Of a stretch of DNA of 64,000 bases, positions 57,931 through 64,000 are shown one piece after another. The notes under the pieces are model-generated. The model made no database searches. It was not told the origin of the DNA and worked only from the letters and a program-made list of their open reading frames with translations. Within the stretch, counting starts at the first letter, position 1, and each line of letters opens with the position of its first letter. A program made the position numbers and the translations under genes. Location: contig CAIWXI010000055.1 in assembly GCA_903916595.1 (NCBI GenBank), forward strand, positions 71,870-135,869, read 5' to 3'. The DNA is from an uncultured Bacteroidales bacterium. Its GTDB lineage: Bacteria > Bacteroidota > Bacteroidia > Bacteroidales > FEN-979.

Positions 57931-59583
57931 TTAATTTTTAATCAAAGGGAGTGTTATGGAGAACGTTGTACCTTGCGCTGGTTCAGATTTTACCTGTATC
58001 TTCCCGTTGTGGCTCTGCATGATGCCATGCACAATCGCAAGCCCCAGACCGATCCCGCTGGCGTTATGCTTGGTAGAGAAAAACGGTTCGAAAATATGGG
58101 GGATGTCATCCACCGATATTCCGATACCGTTATCAACTATTTCAAATCGTACAGTTTCTTCGTTTGGATTTAGTGTGCGGATAATGATCTCCCCGTTCTC
58201 ATTCAATGATTCACTGGCATTCACGAGCATGGCCACGCAGGCTTGTTTGATCTGGTTAGGACTGCAATAGATGAGATCGGAAGTGGCCGTAAAATCAGAA
58301 TAAAAATTAATGTTTGCAATTTTAATAGGATGGCTCATTAATTCATAGGTCTCCTGTAGTATTTCGTGAAGATGCCTGGGCTCAAAATCCTCCTGGTCTT
58401 TTTTCGAGAACTCAAGCAGGCCTTTTACAATCTCACCGCAACGTTTCGCCTCACTCTCTATAAGCTTTAAATGTTTCAGCATGGAATCGCGCTTGCTGGC
58501 ATATAATTCCGGATTACTCAACTGCTTGTAGATAAGCTTGGTATAGATGAGAATGCCAGATAGGGGATTATTAATTTCGTGTGCAACCGAGGATGACAGC
58601 TTCCCAAGAGAAGCGAGGCGCTCAATATGAATCAGTTCATTTTGTGCGGAGCTTAGCTCTTCTGATTTTTTCTGGACCTTATATTCCAGCTGCTGTGACC
58701 AGTTCTCCAATTCATTTGTAGCGGCCTGCAGATTATCGAGCATGTCGTTAAATGCCTTCGAAACCATCTTCATGTCGTCGAGCTGATTGGGCATGATCTC
58801 TACGCGTGTACTTTTATCCCCGTTGGCTACGGCAATACTGGCTTTAACCAGGGCATTCAGGGGTTTTTTGATCCGCTGCCGGGTAAAGAAAATCAGAAAT
58901 CCAACCAGAAAAAGAGTTGTTAATATGGCCAGCAGAAAAAATTCGGTTGAAGATTTCTGCACGGCGGCATCAAGTTCCGAAAGAGGGATCTTGATGATGA
59001 GGGAGCCGAGGATCTCATCGCTGGCTTTATGTGCATGACAGGAGCTTTGGTAGCAGGATTTCTCGTTAAGGATAGGTAACTTGATCAGCAGATGCCGGCC
59101 TTGGTTATCGTTATGGTTCATCTTGCAATCGCTTCCAACGTCGATGATCTTGTAATGCTTCCCCTTACTCGGAAACATGGCTTTAAGGTTGCTATGGCAG
59201 CTGAGACAATTCGGGTTGCTGTGATTGTTCGTTGTGTCGGAAGGGATTGAGGAATAAACCAGATTATCCTGACTGTCGTACATGTTAACCTCATCGATAC
59301 CCGGCATGGTATTGATGATGTCGAGGGTATTCTGCAAAGTGCTTTTATCGTTCTCGAGCATGGAATGATACAATGATCCGCCAACAATGGAACCGATATT
59401 GTTTCCATTCTGACGGATCACGGTATTGAGGTATTCCTCATTAACGGAACGAAAAATGATACTGAATGAAACGAACAGAAAAACGGAGGACGCAAAGATG
59501 ATAAGCACAACCCGGCTATAGATAGAAGAACGGAATCTTAAGTACTTCCTGAATATTGACTTTCCTTTGCTATCCGTATTCAT
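57931..59583 (-). CDS. Membrane sensor kinase with c-type haem motifs
   Basis: The 550-residue protein (ATG at 59583; a TTG 27 bases further out is less likely) has membrane helices at about 24-46 and 213-235 around an extracytoplasmic domain. This domain contains CLSCH (Cys126-His130) and a CX4CH (Cys177-His183) motif plus other His/Cys, so covalent haem is likely. HAMP, a coiled coil, HisKA with His335 in SVAHEINNPLSG and HATPase (DNGIGISVDDIPHI, GIGLGLAIV) follow, as in NtrB/ZraS kinases. It would read the redox state or a gas through haem and phosphorylate the sigma-54 regulator next door. It follows the small GcvH-like gene by 46 bases. Confidence 0.92.
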   Translation of the reverse strand: MNTDSKGKSIFRKYLRFRSSIYSRVVLIIFASSVFLFVSFSIIFRSVNEEYLNTVIRQNGNNIGSIVGGSLYHSMLENDKSTLQNTLDIINTMPGIDEVNMYDSQDNLVYSSIPSDTTNNHSNPNCLSCHSNLKAMFPSKGKHYKIIDVGSDCKMNHNDNQGRHLLIKLPILNEKSCYQSSCHAHKASDEILGSLIIKIPLSELDAAVQKSSTEFFLLAILTTLFLVGFLIFFTRQRIKKPLNALVKASIAVANGDKSTRVEIMPNQLDDMKMVSKAFNDMLDNLQAATNELENWSQQLEYKVQKKSEELSSAQNELIHIERLASLGKLSSSVAHEINNPLSGILIYTKLIYKQLSNPELYASKRDSMLKHLKLIESEAKRCGEIVKGLLEFSKKDQEDFEPRHLHEILQETYELMSHPIKIANINFYSDFTATSDLIYCSPNQIKQACVAMLVNASESLNENGEIIIRTLNPNEETVRFEIVDNGIGISVDDIPHIFEPFFSTKHNASGIGLGLAIVHGIMQSHNGKIQVKSEPAQGTTFSITLPLIKN

Positions 59584-59629
59584 TGGTTTATTTTCACTGC
59601 AATATACCAAAAAACGGCGATATGACGTA

Positions 59630-60343
59630 CTATGGATTTAAAAATTCCTTCTGGAAATCATGCCATACCCCCTCGGGCAATTCTGGAAGTACATGATCTC
59701 TTAGCTCGCCACCGTCCTGCAAAGCGACCATGGAGGCTTCATCTGAGTATTTGGGCATCGCTGAAGCGAGGAAATCCTTAAACCGCAGCAGTTCCATCTG
59801 GGACCAGTCGCTCGCGGCATCAGCAATATAATACGAGCTTGTTTCGGCTTTCCAGTTAGTCGGTTTTATTTTATACAGCCAGCCCGATTCAAACGGATCC
59901 TCGTTTAATATTTCGGGATTGTCGGTAAGGGCAGGGTTTGCACCAACCACATTTCCTGAAATCGGAGAAAACAGTTTCAGCAGTCTCCCATCATGATCAA
60001 TTTCGGTCATCGCTTCACCTTTGGCAATGAGTTCACCCGGCTTTTTCAGGAAATTCACGCTGACTTCACCTGTTATATGAAGCATCAGATCATCAAGCCC
60101 TACATTGGCAAGACCCGATTTTGAAAGGTGAGCCCAGGTATGGTTTTCGCTGTAGTATACTCCCTGGGGGACTTTTAAAATTTTACTGCTAAGAATACCC
60201 ATTGCCTTCTGAAGCTGTCGTTTAATTTTCACTTTCCTGTTCAGAACAACAGAGAAAGGAATAAGAAGAGCCAGGAATGCGATGATGATTAAATATTCCA
60301 TTCCTTTTGTTTCAAAAATGTTGTAATAACTGAATCCGTCCAT
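59630..60343 (-). CDS. Membrane-anchored GcvH-like protein
   Basis: The 237-residue protein has one N-terminal helix (YLIIIAFLALLIPFSVVL) followed by basic residues, so its bulk is cytoplasmic. Residues 60-175 align with GcvH (NHTWAHLS, VGLDDLMLHITGEV, FSPISGNVVGANPAL, ILNEDPFESGWLYKI). The lipoylation motif is absent: the turn reads IDHDGRLLKLFSP, with Gly119 or His117 where Lys is expected. The C-terminal 60 residues (LRFKDFLASAMPKYS, LQDGGELRDHVLP, GVWHDFQKEFLNP) are shared with the larger protein at 62543-64000. It lies between nrfD and the kinase. A structural or electron-transfer scaffold role is guessed, not glycine cleavage. Confidence 0.85.
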   Translation of the reverse strand: MDGFSYYNIFETKGMEYLIIIAFLALLIPFSVVLNRKVKIKRQLQKAMGILSSKILKVPQGVYYSENHTWAHLSKSGLANVGLDDLMLHITGEVSVNFLKKPGELIAKGEAMTEIDHDGRLLKLFSPISGNVVGANPALTDNPEILNEDPFESGWLYKIKPTNWKAETSSYYIADAASDWSQMELLRFKDFLASAMPKYSDEASMVALQDGGELRDHVLPELPEGVWHDFQKEFLNP

Positions 60344-60352
60344 AACTTTAAT

Positions 60353-60422
60353 ATTTACGATTTACGATTTACGATTTACGATTTCTATTATCTGCCATCT
60401 GTTATCTGTTATCTGTTATCCG
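60353..60422. repeat. Heptamer-period tandem repeat, ten in-phase units in two word types
   Basis: Four ATTTACG words, one ATTTCTA, then TTATCTG, CCATCTG, TTATCTG, TTATCTG, TTATCCG, all in the same 7-base phase. The tract starts 9 bases after the GcvH-like gene start on the plus strand and runs past the NrfD stop codon (60409-60411) into its last codons. It is the longest of three period-7 tracts in the window. Confidence 0.85.
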
Positions 60423-61638
60423 ATGATGCCCAGGAGGGTGAATCGCGCAGCACAGGCATACGGTTGATGACCCACCTGAAAATCCATATTTCAGTAAAGA
60501 TTACTGTAAGCGTTACAACCACTTCCATCCAGGAAGGAACGTAATGTATTGCGGCATCCCATCTGAAGCCGATCACCGTTACATTGAGCCGGTTAAGGAT
60601 TACCCCGAGCATGGTCAGAATAGCGGCTACGCGTATCATTAAAATGTTGTTCCGCCTGTAGCTGTAGTAAAAGAGTATCATGGGCAGCAAGACAAAGCCA
60701 AACATTTCAAGCAGATACCAGTATCCCATGGGAGTATTAAGCAGGTCCCAGTGTTTTTCATGAATAAAAACCAGAAGCTGCAGAAAAAAATATGCAAACA
60801 TAGTTCCGGCGCAGATTTTTGATAAACCCGGGATGATTTTGTTCCCGGCCCGGTGATCTTTGTCGCTGATCTGTGATGAGAATACTTTATGCGTAATGGA
60901 GCCTTCGAAGATGACCATTGAAAGACCGGCGAAGACACTGGAGACGAAAAACATGATCGGGATAAATTCAGAGTACCAGAGTGGGTGAATCTTTTCTTTG
61001 GCCATCAGATAGAGGGCTCCAAGTCCTGACTGGTGCAGGGTTGACAGGGTGATCCCGAAGATCACGGCCGCGATGGTCATTCCCGATAATATTTTATGGA
61101 TACGCCGGGCGCCAAGCCATTCAGCGATGGCAGGAGAGAATTCGATCAGTTGGGCTACCATATACAGCAGGAAATGCCAGGCTACAAGGAAGAGGACCGA
61201 GTTCACCCCGAAGTTGTTACCTATAATGGGGTTGATCACATTCCATGGCCTGCCCAGGTCAAGCAACAGGGCCCCGGCATAAAAAACGTATGCGAGAAAA
61301 CCGTTCAAAACCGTCACCCTTACAATAGAATGGTACTTTTTCATATTCAGGATATACACCATGAACGTGACTACATAAGCGCCCCCGGCAAAAGCAACAC
61401 CGGTAACCACGTCAAAACCGATCCACAGCCCCCAGGGGACTTCCTGGGTGAGGTTGGTAATGGCTCCTATGCCTTTCCAGAAGCGGATGACGATGAGAAC
61501 CAGTCCTAAAATAATTATCGGGACTGAGATAATATTGAATGGGGTGAAGATCTTTCCTTTGGGTTTCAGTTCACTCAGCAGAAACTTCCAGATGGATTTG
61601 CCATCATGATCGGTTACGGATGTATAGGTCGGGTTCAT
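60409..61638 (-). CDS. NrfD/HybB-family integral membrane subunit
   Basis: The 409-residue protein has about ten membrane helices, an NrfD/HybB pattern: EVPWGLWIGFDVVTGVAFAGGAYVV in the second helix pair, LLLDLGRPWNV in the fourth, and SSVFAGLSMVIFEGS in the sixth. HybB- and NrfD-type subunits carry electrons between quinones and an iron-sulfur partner without haem. It overlaps the iron-sulfur gene by four bases (ATGA), so the two products form one complex. No catalytic molybdopterin or hydrogenase subunit is found in the window. The final codons lie in the heptamer repeat. Confidence 0.92.
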   Translation of the reverse strand: MNPTYTSVTDHDGKSIWKFLLSELKPKGKIFTPFNIISVPIIILGLVLIVIRFWKGIGAITNLTQEVPWGLWIGFDVVTGVAFAGGAYVVTFMVYILNMKKYHSIVRVTVLNGFLAYVFYAGALLLDLGRPWNVINPIIGNNFGVNSVLFLVAWHFLLYMVAQLIEFSPAIAEWLGARRIHKILSGMTIAAVIFGITLSTLHQSGLGALYLMAKEKIHPLWYSEFIPIMFFVSSVFAGLSMVIFEGSITHKVFSSQISDKDHRAGNKIIPGLSKICAGTMFAYFFLQLLVFIHEKHWDLLNTPMGYWYLLEMFGFVLLPMILFYYSYRRNNILMIRVAAILTMLGVILNRLNVTVIGFRWDAAIHYVPSWMEVVVTLTVIFTEIWIFRWVINRMPVLRDSPSWASSDNR

Positions 61639-62498
61639 GATTTATCCTCCTCATTCTTAGTGTTATTTTTCGTTGCCTGATAGATTCCGGAAAGCAGTGC
61701 GGGAAACAGTACAAATATAGTTGGCACACTATAGAGAAATCCTTTAGTCAAAGCGGGATAAGAAGCTTTCTGAAGGTTGGTTTTCATACCCAGTTCCTTG
61801 AAGTTCACGGGAGAAAGATACAGCCAGCATGTGCCTCCGGCTTCATCTTCTCCATACAGGTAATCGACATACAGCTTTGGATTTTCAACAATCCTTTTTC
61901 TGGCTTCGCTGATGAGCTGCCGCCGGGTGCCATAAAGCAGGGCCTCATTCGGACAATTTGCAGCACAGGCAGGCATCTCGCCTGTTTTAAGTCGTTCATA
62001 GCACATATCGCATTTCTGTATCTTCGGATTAGGACTGTGGTATTCGAACTTTGGGATATCGAACGGACAGGATATCATACAGTAACGGCATCCCATGCAT
62101 TTATCACTCCTCCAGATCACTGGCCCTGCTTTTGTTTTATGCATGGCCTGGGTGAGACAGGCTGCCACACAGGCAGGCTGACTACAATGCATGCACTGCA
62201 TTTTTATGAACACCTTGCCTTTGGAAGTGTTGTATTGGTTGACAACAGTACGTTTCGTTTCACTTGTTTGTCGAACAAGAGGTAAGTCCTTCGCAGGATC
62301 GGGTGGCGGCAGCCCGTTGGCATCGGCACAGTCGTATTCACAGCCATGGCAACCTTTGCAGCGGGCTGAGTCATATAATACTCCGCGGAAATCTATTTCA
62401 GTATTGCTGTTTGGCGCCGCTTTCAGGTCCCGGCCTACTGCAAGGGCCGCTCCGGTTACGCCCAGTACTTTCAAAAACCCTCGTCGATTGATCGTCAT
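61635..62498 (-). CDS. Tat-exported four-cluster ferredoxin-like iron-sulfur protein (HybA/DmsB type)
   Basis: The 287-residue protein starts with a Tat signal (NRRGFLKVLGVTGAALAVG). Four Cys sets follow: CKGCHGCEYDC, CMHCSQPACVAAC, CMGCRYCMISC, and CDMC with CAANC, together 16 cysteines for four 4Fe-4S clusters. A C-terminal hydrophobic helix (FLYSVPTIFVLFPALLSGIY) would anchor it on the outer face of the inner membrane. This is the HybA/HmcB group. It would pass electrons to or from the NrfD subunit, whose gene overlaps it by four bases. It lies 44 bases after the PBP-GcvH gene. Confidence 0.95.
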   Translation of the reverse strand: MTINRRGFLKVLGVTGAALAVGRDLKAAPNSNTEIDFRGVLYDSARCKGCHGCEYDCADANGLPPPDPAKDLPLVRQTSETKRTVVNQYNTSKGKVFIKMQCMHCSQPACVAACLTQAMHKTKAGPVIWRSDKCMGCRYCMISCPFDIPKFEYHSPNPKIQKCDMCYERLKTGEMPACAANCPNEALLYGTRRQLISEARKRIVENPKLYVDYLYGEDEAGGTCWLYLSPVNFKELGMKTNLQKASYPALTKGFLYSVPTIFVLFPALLSGIYQATKNNTKNEEDKS

Positions 62499-62542
62499 AT
62501 AGTTTTTATTAGTAGTTTGAATACTTCAGTTTTGGATCGTAT

Positions 62543-64000
62543 CTATCTTACAGTATTGATGAATCTGGTCTGAAAATCTTCCCAGACTTCAGGACCGAAG
62601 TCGGCAAGGATATTGTCTTTCAGAACACCGCCATCCTGGAGGATAATCTGGGCATACTTTGGTGAATCCACCTGCATGACAAATGCAAGAAAATCCTTCA
62701 GCCGGGTAAATTCACCATGTAACCATGTCCTGTACTGATCGGCCATAGAGAGGAAAGAAGTTTCCCTCAGCCAGTTACTTGGCTCGATGCTGCATATCCA
62801 CCCCTCGGTGTATGGAGAGTCGTTGATTATGGATGAATTGGCTGACAGTGCAGGATTCTGTTCCCTTACAATTCCTGAAACGGGGGAATGTATAATCAAA
62901 TGCTTGCCTTTTTGAATAAGAATGCAAAGCTGATCACCTTTGTTGATCCTTACTCCCGGGCTTTTCATACCGATACTGGTGATGGGACCAGTCACATGCT
63001 GCAGAAAATCATCAATACCAACTTTTACTGTACCATCCTGTTCCATGAAAGCCCAGGTATGAGTCTTATCATAGTACAACCCTTTTGGAATAACCACATT
63101 TTTTTCGTCAAATACAGGTGACTGTCCGGGAAGAATATCACTTTGGTGTGTTTTCCTGTTTCTATATCTTATGAAGATCAGGTCGAGAGTGAAGCCTAAA
63201 GCAACAACAATGACCAGTAGCAGTAAAACAAGTTTTGCAATAGAATTGGTTTCTGTAGGTAATTCGGGATAAATAGTGGTTGTGATAAGCTTATTCATCT
63301 GAGACTGACGCTCACTGCTCACCAGGTCGGAATACCCGTTTGCAGGAAGAGATTCCTGCCCCGAGGAAAGAACCCACTGCAGGAAAGCTACTTCAGTTTC
63401 ATTGGTCGGTCGAGTTTTAGCAATACAGAAAAGGTTATTGGTCAAGGCTTTCGGATATTTTCCAATCCATACTCCCCTTGAAAAATTTGCAAAATCACCA
63501 TAGATATTCTCCATGTAATCCAACTTTCCATTGCCGTTCTTGTCGATAGGCAATAAACGGATATTCTCTAAAAAACTTTCTTTGTTTGGCTGAAGGATGT
63601 CGGTCATCCTGCAAAAACCAATGGCATAGGGATCATTCTGGATGAATGAGATCAGGCTCTCTTTGGTTTCACCTTTTATTCCGGCCATTGAAGCCTGGCT
63701 GGCATTCATAAATCCGGCTATTCCCGTTTTTGTGTAATTATCATTTAAAATATAATACTTCACAGGAGCAGTCAGGCCGTTATTGAGCAGCGTTCCCCAT
63801 TGCATCTTGCCGGGAGTTTCCAGACTCCTGGCTAGAGCTTCACGCGAAATACCTTTCTGGTATATTTCAGCGAGAAAAGGGTTTTTGGAACTGATCACGG
63901 GCACAAAAATTTCCCGGCCAATAACTACCTGGAAAACCGATCTCTGTTTTTCTGAAGTTGGAAATTCGTTGGAGATAAAACAGAGATTTTCCCCTTTACT
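62543..64000 (-). CDS. PBP-like/GcvH-like fusion protein (partial, 5' end outside window)
   Basis: The frame is open through the right edge, and the first visible codons read NLCFISNEFPTSEKQRS, so the 5' end lies outside. A GTG at 63904 is probably internal. From N to C: a PstS-like substrate-binding region (IFVPVISSKNPFL, ESLISFIQNDPYAIGFCRM) that should be extracytoplasmic, one membrane helix (LVLLLLVIVVALGFTLDLIF), a cytoplasmic GcvH-like domain (KTHTWAFMEQDGTVKVGIDD, IHSPVSGIVREQNPAL), and a C-terminal module (LKDFLAFVMQ, ILQDGGVLKDN, VWEDFQTRFINTV) shared with the 237-residue protein. The GcvH turn reads IQKGKHLIIHSP: the ESVKA lipoylation motif is missing, though lysines lie next to the expected position. 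A PBP-GcvH fusion is unfamiliar to me. Confidence 0.85.
   Translation of the reverse strand, partial: SKGENLCFISNEFPTSEKQRSVFQVVIGREIFVPVISSKNPFLAEIYQKGISREALARSLETPGKMQWGTLLNNGLTAPVKYYILNDNYTKTGIAGFMNASQASMAGIKGETKESLISFIQNDPYAIGFCRMTDILQPNKESFLENIRLLPIDKNGNGKLDYMENIYGDFANFSRGVWIGKYPKALTNNLFCIAKTRPTNETEVAFLQWVLSSGQESLPANGYSDLVSSERQSQMNKLITTTIYPELPTETNSIAKLVLLLLVIVVALGFTLDLIFIRYRNRKTHQSDILPGQSPVFDEKNVVIPKGLYYDKTHTWAFMEQDGTVKVGIDDFLQHVTGPITSIGMKSPGVRINKGDQLCILIQKGKHLIIHSPVSGIVREQNPALSANSSIINDSPYTEGWICSIEPSNWLRETSFLSMADQYRTWLHGEFTRLKDFLAFVMQVDSPKYAQIILQDGGVLKDNILADFGPEVWEDFQTRFINTVR

Noticed and set aside
60353-60422. CRISPR-like array
   Set aside because: The repeats are 7 bases with no spacers, so it is a simple tandem tract.

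Overview
The window looks like chromosomal DNA from a Bacteroidota organism, probably Bacteroidales or a relative. Several intergenic regions carry the Bacteroidota promoter pattern (TTG, 19-20 bases, TAnnTTTG). Three secreted proteins end in type IX secretion (T9SS) sorting-domain-like tails. The set of hybrid kinases, LpxD, GadB/GadC/glutaminase and TolC-type efflux genes also fits. The species cannot be named from the sequence. No tRNA, rRNA, CRISPR array, insertion sequence or phage gene was recognised, and no gene-free stretch exceeds about 200 bases.

Layout. 1-4401 (minus): surface polysaccharide cluster (WecA/MraY-type phosphosugar transferase cut by the left edge, a GT2, a WcaF-type acetyltransferase, two GT4 enzymes). 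4477-18148: signalling cluster with a stand-alone receiver and four large soluble histidine kinases, interrupted by an ElyC/SanA-type membrane protein and lpxD. 18131-21667: DedA protein, lipoprotein, flavin-binding PNPOx-like protein, acetyl-CoA synthetase. 21684-24168: two T9SS-type secreted proteins with carbohydrate-linked domains. 24363-28232 (minus): gadB-gadC-glsA acid-resistance operon with an exported glutaminase. 28322-36053 (minus): phospholipase-D-like protein, ABC exporter, and a TolC/HlyD/ABC-2/ABC-2 efflux operon with no ATPase gene. 36198-41754 (minus): secreted GH31 glycosidase and a large MscS-type channel. 41815-47452 (minus): EmrAB-TolC-type efflux and a B12-binding radical SAM protein. 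47569-51036 (minus): large secreted beta-propeller protein. 51184-55965 (plus): oxidative pentose phosphate operon gnd-zwf-pgl-pgi. 55993-64000 (minus): redox operon cut by the right edge.

The most unusual locus is the last one. It encodes a phosphate-binding-protein-like domain fused through one membrane helix to a GcvH-like domain, a Tat-exported protein with four predicted 4Fe-4S clusters, an NrfD/HybB-type membrane subunit, a second membrane-anchored GcvH-like protein, a sensor kinase with c-type haem motifs in its extracytoplasmic domain, a sigma-54 activator and an archaemetzincin-type protease. Neither GcvH-like domain has the canonical lipoylation motif. I infer an envelope electron-transfer complex with its own redox-sensing regulation; substrate and function are unknown to me.

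A second unusual feature is a set of three intergenic tracts built from degenerate 7-base tandem words (43145-43186, 47495-47543, 60353-60422), two of which run into the stop codon of a neighbouring gene.
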